Source of the DNA: Paracoccaceae bacterium
Lineage (GTDB): Bacteria; Pseudomonadota; Alphaproteobacteria; Rhodobacterales; Rhodobacteraceae
Assembly (NCBI GenBank): GCA_027045905.1
Contig: JALTZY010000306.1
Coordinates: 1-36,526, forward strand
DNA: 36,526 bases
Direction of reading: 5' to 3'
Position numbers and translations under genes: made by a program. Below are positions 19,394-28,251 of this stretch, one piece after another; within the stretch, counting starts at the first letter, position 1, and every line of letters begins with the position of its first letter. The notes below the pieces were generated by a model. It was not told where the DNA came from, searched no databases, and worked only from the letters and a program-made list of their open reading frames with translations.

Positions 19394-20328
19394 GCCAGCG
19401 CCCGCGCCTTGCGCGCCGCCAGCGCGGCAATGGCGAGGCGGCGGTAATGGGGCTGGATGGTGGTGGTGCGCTGGGGCGAGGCGGCCTTTTGCACCGCCTT
19501 TTCCAGCGCGGTGAAATAGGCGTCATCCGGCGAAAACGGCACATCGAACTCCACCATTTTCGGGCAGGAATTGGTGCCGGTTAGCGCAATGTCATAGCCA
19601 CGCTCGGTACGCGCCAGCGCCACCCCGGCCAGCGGAAAGTCGATCGACTTGCGAACACGCAGCTTGGCATAGACCGAGGGCCCGGCGGGCGCAGGCAGGT
19701 GAATGGCCACAAGCAATTCGCCCGGCGCGAGCGTGAGGAAGGCAGCGCCGTCCTCGACGTAAAACGCCGCCAGCGGTACATGGCGCCTGCCCTCCGGCCC
19801 GGCGATCTCGAGCGTCGCCCCATGGACCATGAGCGCGGGCGCAAGATCCCCGGAAAAGGCCGCGCGGCAGCGATTGCCCCGTGGCGCCACATGGCAGACA
19901 GTTCCTTGATATTTCAGGCAGAAATCATTGCTCTGCCGCCACCAATGGCTCTGGTTGTAGTAAAGGCAGCGGGTGTCGAGGCAGAGATTGCCGCCAATCG
20001 TCGCCACCGCCCGATGCCCCGGCGCGGCGACGGAGGCGGCGGCCTCGGTGACGCTGGCATAGGCGCGTGCGAGCGGATCGTGCGCAAGGCTTGCCAGCGT
20101 CACCGCCGCGCCGATGCGCAGGCCCGCGCCCTCGGCCGCGATCCCCTGCATCTCGCTGATCGCGCCGATATCCACCAGCACATCCGGCACCGCCAGCCCC
20201 CGGCGCAGCTGCACCAGCTTGTCGGTCCCGCCGGCAAGGACCTGCGCGCGCTCCCGGGCCAGCGCGGCCACGGCCTCGGCCACGGTCGCGGGCCGGATCA
20301 GGGTGAAATCGGGTAGAAGCTCGCTCAT
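19390..20328 (-). CDS. hcrB: 4-hydroxybenzoyl-CoA reductase, FAD (beta) subunit with [4Fe-4S] loop
   Basis: FAD-binding molybdenum hydroxylase subunit with insertion [34 protein letters not shown] (Cys spacing 16/8/9), diagnostic of 4-HBCR beta. Confidence 0.92.
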   Translation of the reverse strand: MSELLPDFTLIRPATVAEAVAALARERAQVLAGGTDKLVQLRRGLAVPDVLVDIGAISEMQGIAAEGAGLRIGAAVTLASLAHDPLARAYASVTEAAASVAAPGHRAVATIGGNLCLDTRCLYYNQSHWWRQSNDFCLKYQGTVCHVAPRGNRCRAAFSGDLAPALMVHGATLEIAGPEGRRHVPLAAFYVEDGAAFLTLAPGELLVAIHLPAPAGPSVYAKLRVRKSIDFPLAGVALARTERGYDIALTGTNSCPKMVEFDVPFSPDDAYFTALEKAVQKAASPQRTTTIQPHYRRLAIAALAARKARALA

Positions 20329-22637
20329 GACGCACCTCCCGCGCGCTTCTGCGCGCGCCGCCACTTGATCAGCGCCTCCAGCAGGCGGTCGGGCGTGACC
20401 GGGAGGAAATTCACGTCAAGCCCCAGCGCGTCGGCCACCGCATTGACCAGCGCCGGCGGGAAGCCCGACAGCGCGCCCTCGCCCGCCTCCTTGGCGCCGA
20501 AGGGGCCGAGCGGGTCGATGCTCTCGACGATATGCACCTCCACCGGCGGGCTCTCGGCGATGGTGGGAAAGCGGTAGTCGAGCATGTTGGCATGGGCATG
20601 CAGGCCGTCGCGCCAGGCGGTCTCCTCGCTCATCGCCTGGGCCATGCCCATCCAGACCGAGCCTTCTATCTGGCCCTCGACGGCGAGCGGATTGATCGCA
20701 TAGCCCACGTCCAGCGCGCTCCAGACCTGCTCCACGGTGATCTGGCCGGTGGCCTCGTCCACGCTCACCTCGACCACCTGCGCGCCATAGGAAAAGCCCA
20801 TGGTCGAGCCCACCGCGCCGCCGCGATGCTTGCCGCCCTGGGCCTTTTCGGGGGTGCGGAAGGTGCCCTTTTCGGTGAGCGTGCCCTCCCTGGCCAGCGC
20901 CGCATAGACCACCTCCTGCCAGGGCAGTTCGGACTGCGCCGCGCCGGGGATGAAGAAGCTCTCGCCCTCGCAGACCACATCGACCGGGTCCGCCTCGAGC
21001 TTCTCGGCGGCGGCGAGGATCAGCTTTTCGCGCAGGGCGCGCGCCGCCTCGATCGCCGCATTGCCGACCATGAAGGTGACGCGCGAGGAATAGGAGCCGT
21101 TATCCTTGGGCGTGACCTCGCTGTCATTGGCCACCACGCGCACGCGGGCCATGTCGATGCCCAGCACCTCGGCGGCGGCCAGCGCAACGATGGTCGAAGA
21201 GCCCTGGCCGATATCGGAAGCGCCGGTGAGCACCGTCACCGCCCCATCGAACTCCAGCCGCATCTGCACCACCGCATGCGGCTCGCCGGTCCAGTGCACC
21301 GGCTTGGCGGCGCCCGAGACATAGTGACTGCAGGCCATGCCGAGCCCCCTGCCGCGGGGCAGCTTGCCGCGCCGCTCAGTCCAGCCGGAAGCGGTCTCGA
21401 CCCGATCCAGCGCCTCGGGCAGGCCGTAGGAATTGACCATCAGCCCGTTGGCGGTGAAGGTCGGCGCTTCGAGCAGATTGGCCCGGCGCAGATCGAAAGG
21501 ATCGAGGCCGAGCTCGCGGGCCATGCGGTCGAGCAGGCATTCGAAGGCGTGGCGCATGTCCACCGTGCCATGGCCGCGCATGGCCCCGCAGGGGGGTGTG
21601 TTGGTATAGACGCGGTAGCCGTCATATTTCACGTTTTCAATGGCATAGAGGCCGTGGATCAGCGCGCCGGCATAGAGGATCGTGACCAGCCCGTAGCCCG
21701 CATAGGCGCCCCCGGCCATCACCGCTTCGGCCTCGACGGCGGTGAGGGTGCCGTCGCGCTTCATGCCGATTTTGAGCCGCACATCGGTCTGCGGGCGACC
21801 GCGATGGGTGAGGAAGGTCTCTTCGCGGCTGAGCCGCAGCAGCACCTTGCCCCCGGCCTTGCGCGCCAGCAGGGCGGCGATGATCTCGAAGTTCAGCGTC
21901 TCGGTGCGGTGGCCGAACCCGCCGCCGACAAAGGGCTTGACCACGCGGATGCGGGAAGTGTCCATCTTCAGGCAGCGGGCCACGGCGAGGTGAACGTAAA
22001 AGGGAACCTGGGTGCAGCTGTGCAGCGTCAGGCGGGCGCGCTCGGGGTCGTATTCGGCCAGCGTGGCATTGGGCTCCATCATCGCGTGGTGGACCTCGGC
22101 GCAGGAGAAGGTCTCGTCGCGGATCAGGTCGGCCTCGGCAAAGCCCGCCTCGACGGAGCCGAATTCATGATGCACCTCGCGCTCGATATTGCCGGGCTTG
22201 TCGTCATGCAGAAGCGCGGCGTCGGGCGCGCGGGCCTCGGCGGCGGTGGCATGGGCCGGGAGCGGGTCGATCTCGAGCGCGATCAGCGCGAGGGCGGCCT
22301 CGGCGGTGCCGGCGTCCACGGCGGCCACGGCGGCGACGGGCTCGCCACGGTAGCGGACCTTGTCGCGGGCGAGGGGAAATTCGTTCTGCGCAATGGGGAT
22401 CACGCCATAGGGCACGTCGCAATCGGCGCCGGTGACCACGGCGAGGACGCCCGGCAGGGCTTCGGCGCGGGAAGTATCGAGCCGGACGATGCGCCCATGC
22501 GCCACGGGGCTGCGCAGGATGCGGGCGGTCAGCGTGTCGCGGTCGGCGAGGTCGGCGGTGTAGCGGGCGCGGCCGGTGACCTTTTCGATCCCGTCAACCA
22601 GCGGGGCGGGGCGGCCGATGGTGGAATGGTCCTTCAT
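20325..22637 (-). CDS. hcrA: 4-hydroxybenzoyl-CoA reductase, molybdopterin (alpha) subunit
   Basis: Xanthine-dehydrogenase-type large subunit: [24 protein letters not shown]..., [32 protein letters not shown]; flanked by hcrC and hcrB with 4-nt overlaps. Confidence 0.9.
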   Translation of the reverse strand: MKDHSTIGRPAPLVDGIEKVTGRARYTADLADRDTLTARILRSPVAHGRIVRLDTSRAEALPGVLAVVTGADCDVPYGVIPIAQNEFPLARDKVRYRGEPVAAVAAVDAGTAEAALALIALEIDPLPAHATAAEARAPDAALLHDDKPGNIEREVHHEFGSVEAGFAEADLIRDETFSCAEVHHAMMEPNATLAEYDPERARLTLHSCTQVPFYVHLAVARCLKMDTSRIRVVKPFVGGGFGHRTETLNFEIIAALLARKAGGKVLLRLSREETFLTHRGRPQTDVRLKIGMKRDGTLTAVEAEAVMAGGAYAGYGLVTILYAGALIHGLYAIENVKYDGYRVYTNTPPCGAMRGHGTVDMRHAFECLLDRMARELGLDPFDLRRANLLEAPTFTANGLMVNSYGLPEALDRVETASGWTERRGKLPRGRGLGMACSHYVSGAAKPVHWTGEPHAVVQMRLEFDGAVTVLTGASDIGQGSSTIVALAAAEVLGIDMARVRVVANDSEVTPKDNGSYSSRVTFMVGNAAIEAARALREKLILAAAEKLEADPVDVVCEGESFFIPGAAQSELPWQEVVYAALAREGTLTEKGTFRTPEKAQGGKHRGGAVGSTMGFSYGAQVVEVSVDEATGQITVEQVWSALDVGYAINPLAVEGQIEGSVWMGMAQAMSEETAWRDGLHAHANMLDYRFPTIAESPPVEVHIVESIDPLGPFGAKEAGEGALSGFPPALVNAVADALGLDVNFLPVTPDRLLEALIKWRRAQKRAGGAS

Positions 22638-23101
22638 GCCATCGCCTCCGCTGCGGCCCGGACGGAGCGGATGATCTTCACATAGCCGGTGCAGCGGCAG
22701 AGATTGCCGCCCAGGGCTTCGCGTATCTCTGCTTCGCTCGGGTCGGGATTGGCGCGCAGAAGGGCCTCGGCGGCCATGATCATCCCCGGCGTGCAGTAGC
22801 CGCACTGGGTACCGAGATGCTCGTGAAAGGCGCGCTGGAGGGCCGAGAGCCTGCCGCCGGGCGCCTGGCCCTCGATGGTCTCGACCGCGCGCCCGTCCGC
22901 CGCTGCGGCAAGAGTGATGCAGGAGAGCCGGGCCACCCCGTCGATCAGCACCGTGCAGGCGCCGCATTCGCCACCGTCGCAGCCCATCTTGGTGCCGGTC
23001 AGGGCGAGCCGCTCGCGCAAGTAATCGACCAGCAGAAGGTTGTCGGGCACGAGGTCCTCGACCTCGCGGCCATTGACCTCAAGCTTGATGATCCGGCTCA
23101 T
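22634..23101 (-). CDS. hcrC: 4-hydroxybenzoyl-CoA reductase, 2x[2Fe-2S] (gamma) subunit
   Basis: [15 protein letters not shown]...SCITLA and CGYCTPGM...[11 protein letters not shown] motifs. Confidence 0.92.
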   Translation of the reverse strand: MSRIIKLEVNGREVEDLVPDNLLLVDYLRERLALTGTKMGCDGGECGACTVLIDGVARLSCITLAAAADGRAVETIEGQAPGGRLSALQRAFHEHLGTQCGYCTPGMIMAAEALLRANPDPSEAEIREALGGNLCRCTGYVKIIRSVRAAAEAMA

Positions 23102-23150
23102 CGGCGCTACTCCCTGTTCTGCGCGGTTTCTTGACGAAGAAAGCAATAAA

Positions 23151-23168
23151 CCGGTACCATTATACTGG
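23151..23168. promoter_or_regulatory. Candidate operator CCGGTACCATTATACTGG between hcrC and the GNAT gene; contains a minus-strand TATAAT
   Basis: Imperfect inverted repeat CCGGTA-N6-TACTGG; shares GGTACNNNNATAC with the had/korA intergenic region. Confidence 0.45.
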
Positions 23169-23194
23169 AAAATGGGAAAGGGTATAGACTCTTC

Positions 23195-23674
23195 ATGGGC
23201 CAGCCACCGCAAGATACCCGGGACGACACACCGGAAATCCGCCGGGCCACGGAGGATGACCTCGCCGCCGTGGTACGGCTCGATGCGCGGGTGACCGGCC
23301 AGGCCAAGCCTGACTACTGGGCCGACATCTTCGAGCGCTTCGGCACACGACGCCAGGACAAGCGGTTCTTTCTGCTGGCCGATAGCGGCGGGAAGCTGGC
23401 AGGGCTCATCGCCGGCGAGGTGCGCGGCTGGGAATTCGGCTCGGAGCCCTGCGGCTGGGTCTTTGCCGTCTCGGTGGACCCGGAGCGGCGCGAGCAGCAT
23501 ATCGGCGAGGCCCTGTTTCGCGAGATCTGCGCCCGATTCCGCGCTGCCGGGGTCAGCAAGGTGCGCAACATGGTGCGCCGCGACGACCGGCTGCTGATGT
23601 CTTTCTTCCGCTCCGAAGGCATGGTCGCCGGCCCCTATATCCAGCTGGAGCTCGACCTGGACGACGCCCCGTAA
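23195..23674 (+). CDS. GNAT-family N-acetyltransferase (possibly BadL-like)
   Basis: PEIRRATEDDLAAVVRLDARVTG... VFAVSVDPERREQHIGEALFREICARF; next to Rrf2 gene in an aromatic-catabolism locus. Confidence 0.8.
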   Translation: MGQPPQDTRDDTPEIRRATEDDLAAVVRLDARVTGQAKPDYWADIFERFGTRRQDKRFFLLADSGGKLAGLIAGEVRGWEFGSEPCGWVFAVSVDPERREQHIGEALFREICARFRAAGVSKVRNMVRRDDRLLMSFFRSEGMVAGPYIQLELDLDDAP

Positions 23675-23694
23675 CCGCCTGCAAGGAGCACGCT

Positions 23695-24132
23695 TTGCAA
23701 AAATCGAGCCGCCTCGCCATCCTCGCCCTGATCGAGCTGGCCGCCAACCCGGACCGGTCGATCTCGACCGCCGAAATCGGCGAGAAATACCGCGTCTCGG
23801 CGCATCACCTCGCGAAGGTTCTGCTGACATTGGGGCGTGCGGGCCTGGTGCAGTCGATCCGGGGCGTGGGCGGGGGCTATTCCTTTACCGGCAATGCGCG
23901 GCGGGTGACGCTCCATGACATCATCAGCCTGTTCGAGGAGACCGAGGTGAAATGCCGCCTCGCCGATCCGTCAGAGGCCAACCCCGAGGAATGGGCGCTC
24001 TTTGACGTGGCCAAGGAAATCAACGACATCGCCAATGCCACCTATGGCTCGATCACGCTGGCCACCATGCTGATGCAGATCGAGAAGCGCAAGAGGGCGC
24101 AGGAGCGCCGCGCCGAGGTGGCCGCGAAGTAA
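23695..24132 (+). CDS. Rrf2-family transcriptional regulator (possibly BadM-like)
   Basis: TTG start after AAGGAG; QKSSRLAILALIELAANPDRSISTAEIGEKYRVSAHHLAKVLLTLGRAGLVQSIRGVGGGYSFTGNARRVTLHDII. Confidence 0.87.
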   Translation: MQKSSRLAILALIELAANPDRSISTAEIGEKYRVSAHHLAKVLLTLGRAGLVQSIRGVGGGYSFTGNARRVTLHDIISLFEETEVKCRLADPSEANPEEWALFDVAKEINDIANATYGSITLATMLMQIEKRKRAQERRAEVAAK

Positions 24133-24173
24133 GGCCACGGGTCTTTCGCCGGGCATGCGCCCGGGAGCCGGGG

Positions 24174-24195
24174 CGATTTTTCTCTCGAAAAATCG
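24174..24195. terminator. Hairpin CGATTTTTC-tctc-GAAAAATCG downstream of the Rrf2 gene
   Basis: 9-bp perfect stem, 4-nt loop; preceded by GC hairpin CCGGGC-atgc-GCCCGG. Confidence 0.45.
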
Positions 24196-24291
24196 GAGCC
24201 TCCGGCGGGAGTATTTATGGAAAGATGAAAGGGCGGCTTGATTTCGGTATTTTGGTATTGTAATGCTTGTTTTAAGGAAAGAGGCCGCGAC

Positions 24292-24792
24292 ATGATGTTT
24301 TCACGCCGTACCGCGCAGCTGTTGCACGAGGATCACCGGGCCACGATCGAGGTGATCGAGGGGCTGGACGATCTGCTCGCCCGCGCCCGCAGGAGGGCGC
24401 CGGATGTGGCCGATCCACAGGTGCAGAAGGTGCTGAAGGCCGCTTCCGGCGCCATTCAGGACGAGATCGACGGCCACTTTGCCTTTGAGGAAAACGAGCT
24501 TTTCACCCGGCTCGAGGAGCTGGGCGACGTGGCGATCGGCGAGCATTTGCGCGGCGAGCACGCGGCGCTCCTGCCGCTGGGCCGGCAGGTGGCGGGGATG
24601 GCCCGCGCAGCACTGGGCGAGGGGTTCGGCCCGGAGAGCTGGGGACAGTTTCGCGCTCTGGCCGGGGAGCTGATCGAGCGGATGCTGATGCATATCCAGA
24701 AGGAAGAAATGGCGCTGCTGCCGGCGCTCGACGATCTGCTGGACGATGACGAGGACATGGCGCTTTCCACTCTCTATGCCGGCACCCACTGA
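24292..24792 (+). CDS. Hemerythrin (HHE) domain protein
   Basis: LLHEDHRATIEVIEGLDD..., DEIDGHFAFEENELFTRL, EHLRGEHAALLPL, LMHIQKEEMALLPALDDLL: His/Glu ligands of hemerythrin-like domains. Confidence 0.85.
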   Translation: MMFSRRTAQLLHEDHRATIEVIEGLDDLLARARRRAPDVADPQVQKVLKAASGAIQDEIDGHFAFEENELFTRLEELGDVAIGEHLRGEHAALLPLGRQVAGMARAALGEGFGPESWGQFRALAGELIERMLMHIQKEEMALLPALDDLLDDDEDMALSTLYAGTH

Positions 24793-24799
24793 GGAAATC

Positions 24800-25774
24800 A
24801 TGCACAATATCAGACCCTTGAACGCTAACGACCTGGAAGCGGTCATCGCCATGGACCAAGCGGCGACGGGCATATCCCGGCGTGGCTATTTCGAAAAGCG
24901 CCTGGCGGCGGCAACCAGCCGGCCGAAGGATTTCGTCTATTCGGGGCTCGAGGAAGGGGGTACGCTGGCGGGCTTTGCCTTTGCCAAGCTGGTCAGTGGC
25001 GAATTCGGCAAGCCCGGCGCCAGCGCGGCGCTGGATGCGATCGGGGTGGATCCGGCTCATGGACGAAAGGGCTACGGGCAGGCGCTGCTGGGTGACGTGG
25101 CGCGGGTGCTTGCGGCCAAGGGTGTAACCACGCTTTCGAGCCAGGTGGACTGGGGCAGCCCGATGGCTGGCTTTCTGGCCAAGGCCGGCTTTGCCCTCGC
25201 GCCGCGGCTGGTCCTGACCCGCACCACCGAGCCGATGGTCCAGCAACTGGGCAGCGCGCGCGAGGATCGGTGGGATGCGGAGCCGGATTACTCTTCGCCC
25301 GAGGGCGATGCGGCGGATGCGCTTTCCCATGACAAGGTGCTGGTGCGGTCGATGCGGGAGAGCGACCTTGGCAAGATCATCGCCATTGACCGCGAAAATA
25401 CCGGGGCCAACCGCAGCGATTATCTCAGCCGCAAGATGCACGACACGCTGCATGAAAGCGGAGTGCGGGTTTCGCTCGTGGCCGAGATGGAGGGCTACCC
25501 GGTCGGCTTCATCATGGCGCGGGTGGATTTCGGCGAGTTCGGCCATACCGGCACCGAGGCCGAGATGGACACGCTCGGGGTCGATCCGGGCTATCGGGGC
25601 CAGGGCGTGGGCCGGGCGCTGATGGCGCAGCTGATCGCCAATCTCGCCACGCTGCGCGTCGAGACCATTCGCACCGAGATCAACTGGGACGATACCAGCC
25701 TCATCACCTATCTGGGGGCGATGGGCTTTGCCCCGGCGCAGCGCCTGGCGCTGGTGCGCAAGCTGAAAGGGTGA
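24800..25774 (+). CDS. Tandem GNAT-domain N-acetyltransferase
   Basis: Two GNAT modules: IRPLNANDLEAVIAMDQAATG...GVDPAHGRKGYGQALL and VRSMRESDLGKIIAIDRENTG...GVDPGYRGQGVGRALM. Confidence 0.85.
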   Translation: MHNIRPLNANDLEAVIAMDQAATGISRRGYFEKRLAAATSRPKDFVYSGLEEGGTLAGFAFAKLVSGEFGKPGASAALDAIGVDPAHGRKGYGQALLGDVARVLAAKGVTTLSSQVDWGSPMAGFLAKAGFALAPRLVLTRTTEPMVQQLGSAREDRWDAEPDYSSPEGDAADALSHDKVLVRSMRESDLGKIIAIDRENTGANRSDYLSRKMHDTLHESGVRVSLVAEMEGYPVGFIMARVDFGEFGHTGTEAEMDTLGVDPGYRGQGVGRALMAQLIANLATLRVETIRTEINWDDTSLITYLGAMGFAPAQRLALVRKLKG

Positions 25775-25779
25775 GGAAA

Positions 25780-25803
25780 GGCGCCCGGGCCGAGCCGGGC
25801 GCC
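25780..25803. terminator. Hairpin between converging tandem-GNAT and ferredoxin genes
   Basis: GGCGCCCGG-gccgag-CCGGGCGCC, 9-bp stem; no strong T tract. Confidence 0.4.
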
Positions 25804-25820
25804 GATCCGCAGGGCCGTGC

Positions 25821-26063
25821 CTATTGCATCGCGTCGTATTTGGCCTGGAGTTCTTCCCTGCTCTCTTCCCAGTCCGGGTTCGGCACGATGCACTCCTCGG
25901 GGCAGACAAGCTGGCATTGCGGCTCGTCCTCGGCGCCGACGCATTCGGTGCATTTCATCGGATCGATCACATAGTAGGGATCGCCCGGGCTGATCGCCTC
26001 GTTCGGGCAGACCGGCTCGCAGGCGTCGCAGGCAGTGCAGGGGTCAACGATCATCAGGGCCAT
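25821..26063 (-). CDS. fdx: 2[4Fe-4S] ferredoxin (Allochromatium type), likely electron donor of benzoyl-CoA reductase
   Basis: CTACDACEPVC and CTECVGAEDEPQCQLVCPEEC (CxxCx8CxxxC) motifs; directly downstream of bcrD. Confidence 0.92.
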   Translation of the reverse strand: MALMIVDPCTACDACEPVCPNEAISPGDPYYVIDPMKCTECVGAEDEPQCQLVCPEECIVPNPDWEESREELQAKYDAMQ

Positions 26064-26074
26064 TTTTCTCTCCT

Positions 26075-26920
26075 TCAGGATGCTTCCAGGACTTGTCCGG
26101 TAGCGGCCAGCTTGTCAAACCGGAACGCCCCCCAGAGCGCCGCGCCGATGGCGCCGGCATAGATGCTGTCGGGGTGGTTGACCACTTCGGCATCGACTCC
26201 CCTGAGTGCTGCGAGCTTCTCGCGCAGGGCCTCGCAGAGCCCCTCGTCGGTGGCGAGCCCCCCGGTCATCATCACCACGTCGTTCCTGACGCCGATCGCC
26301 TTGAGCAGGCGGGCGAGCCGGCCGGCCATGGACAGGTGGATACCCTTGAGGATATTGGGCGCGGTGATGCCGCGGCTGACCATGTTGATCACGTCGGTCT
26401 CGGCCAGAACGGCGCAGATCGAGCTGACTTCCTCCGGGTCGTCGGCCTGCATCGAAAGCGCGCCGATCTCGTCCTGGGCGATGCCCAGATAGCGGGCGAT
26501 GTTTTCGAGGAACTGGCCGGAGCCCGAGGCGCATTGGCTGGTCATCTTGTAATTGATGACCTTGCCCTTCTCGTCCATGATCATGGCGCGACCATGCAGG
26601 GCGCCGCAATCGAGAATGGCGCCGGCGCGGGGCTCGAGATAACGCGCGCCGCGGGCGTGGCTGGTCATGGAGTAGAAATGGCCGGTATGCCACTCGAGGC
26701 TCTCGCCCTCGCCGGTGGTGGCGATATAGTCGATGTCGCTCTCCTTGAGCCCCGCTTCCTCCAGCACCTGGTCGAAGGCCTCGCGCGAAAGCTGCATCGG
26801 GTCGCGGCTGCGGATGCGCAGGGTGGCCCTGGAGAGCCATTCTTCCTTGCCGTCCCCGACCCGGAAGATCGCCGCCTTGACCGCGCCGGTCCCCAGGTCA
26901 ATGCCTGCTGCCAGTGTCAT
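26075..26920 (-). CDS. bcrD: Benzoyl-CoA reductase subunit D (ATPase/activator type)
   Basis: [21 protein letters not shown]..., [21 protein letters not shown]; BadF/BadG/BcrA/BcrD family; 4-nt overlap with bcrA. Confidence 0.92.
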   Translation of the reverse strand: MTLAAGIDLGTGAVKAAIFRVGDGKEEWLSRATLRIRSRDPMQLSREAFDQVLEEAGLKESDIDYIATTGEGESLEWHTGHFYSMTSHARGARYLEPRAGAILDCGALHGRAMIMDEKGKVINYKMTSQCASGSGQFLENIARYLGIAQDEIGALSMQADDPEEVSSICAVLAETDVINMVSRGITAPNILKGIHLSMAGRLARLLKAIGVRNDVVMMTGGLATDEGLCEALREKLAALRGVDAEVVNHPDSIYAGAIGAALWGAFRFDKLAATGQVLEAS

Positions 26921-28251
26921 GCTTCCACTCCTTCCATGCGCCCCTCGGCGGCGCGGCGGGCGAATTCCGCCGCACCCAGCGAGCCGGTATAGATCGAATC
27001 CGGGTCGATATTGATGGTGACGTCACCATAGTTTTCGCGGATGAGCTTCTTGAGTTCGCGCACGGCGGCCTCGTTCTTGGCCACGCCGCCGGTAAAGGTC
27101 ATCTGATCCTGCACGCCGCCGGAGCGCGACAGGATCGAGATGGCGCGCAGGATGATGGCGCGGTGCAGGCCGGCGAGGATGTCCTCGCGCTTCTCGCCCA
27201 GCGCCAGCCGGTCGCGCAACTCGGCGCCGGCAAAGACGGTGCAGGTCGAGTTGATCCGCGCAGGCCGCGACGACTTCATGGCCAGCGGCCCGAGCTCGTG
27301 CAGGCCCATGTTCATCTCGTCGGCGATATAGCCCAGATAGCGGCCGCAGCCGGCGGCGCAGCGGTCGTTCATCTGGAAATTCTCGACGATGCCGTTTTCA
27401 TCCACCTGAATGCCCTTGGTATCCTGCCCGCCGATATCGAGCACGGTGCGGGTCTTGGGATACATCATGTGCGCCCCCAGCCCGTGGCAGAGGATCTCGG
27501 AGCGGATATGCTCTTTGGAAAAGGGCAGGGTGACGCGCCCGTAGCCGGTGCCGACCAGATATGTATCTTCAAGCTCCACGCCAAGCGCGTTCTTCGCCTT
27601 TTGCGCCAGATCGTCGGTGACCCCCTCGCCGGAGGACGTGACCCGCTCCAGCGCGCGCCGGAACTTCTCGTCCAGCGAGCCCGAGGGCGGACGGTTCTCC
27701 ACCGCGATGATCGACTTGTCGTAGAGGTTGATCAGCGCGTCATTGGCGACCCCCATCTCGCGCGCCACCTCTTCGGCAAGGTTGATGTAGCGCGAGCCGG
27801 CAATGTCGCGGAAGAAATCCGACTTGCGGGTGGAATTCGGCCCGTAAAGCGCCGGGGCCTCGGCGCGCAGGCGGCTGAAGATTTCGGCCAGCGCCGCCTT
27901 GAGCCCGTCGCCAGTCTTTGCAAAGCGCTCGCCGCGCACCAGACGGGTGCAGGTCTCTTCGAGGTCGGCAAGCTGCTCGAGGTATTGCTCAAGGCGGAAA
28001 TTCTGCTCCAGCGCGTCGAGAAAGGCCTCGGCCTCCTCGCTCAGCGCCTGATCGGAGCCGAACTGGCGGCGAAACAGGGTGAAGCGCGCATCCACCAGCG
28101 CCTCCTGCTGGGCCACCCGGCAGGCGGTGTCGTAATTGGAGCGCGAATTGGTGATGCCGCGCCCCAGCACCTGGCCGTCTTCGTCGAGCAGCACCGCCTT
28201 GGTGGTGGTGGAGCCCAGATCAATGCCGACAAAGGTCTTCATCGCGCTCAT
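26917..28251 (-). CDS. bcrA: Benzoyl-CoA reductase subunit A (ATPase/activator type)
   Basis: [22 protein letters not shown]..., [37 protein letters not shown]. Confidence 0.94.
   Translation of the reverse strand: MSAMKTFVGIDLGSTTTKAVLLDEDGQVLGRGITNSRSNYDTACRVAQQEALVDARFTLFRRQFGSDQALSEEAEAFLDALEQNFRLEQYLEQLADLEETCTRLVRGERFAKTGDGLKAALAEIFSRLRAEAPALYGPNSTRKSDFFRDIAGSRYINLAEEVAREMGVANDALINLYDKSIIAVENRPPSGSLDEKFRRALERVTSSGEGVTDDLAQKAKNALGVELEDTYLVGTGYGRVTLPFSKEHIRSEILCHGLGAHMMYPKTRTVLDIGGQDTKGIQVDENGIVENFQMNDRCAAGCGRYLGYIADEMNMGLHELGPLAMKSSRPARINSTCTVFAGAELRDRLALGEKREDILAGLHRAIILRAISILSRSGGVQDQMTFTGGVAKNEAAVRELKKLIRENYGDVTINIDPDSIYTGSLGAAEFARRAAEGRMEGVEA

Noticed and set aside
20532-22685. 717-aa + strand ORF opposite hcrA
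   Set aside because: Shadow ORF rich in His/Gly/Ala/Asp; hcrA on the other strand is unambiguous.
19390-23101. Xanthine dehydrogenase / CO dehydrogenase
   Set aside because: The [4Fe-4S] cysteine loop in the FAD subunit and genomic context favour 4-hydroxybenzoyl-CoA reductase.
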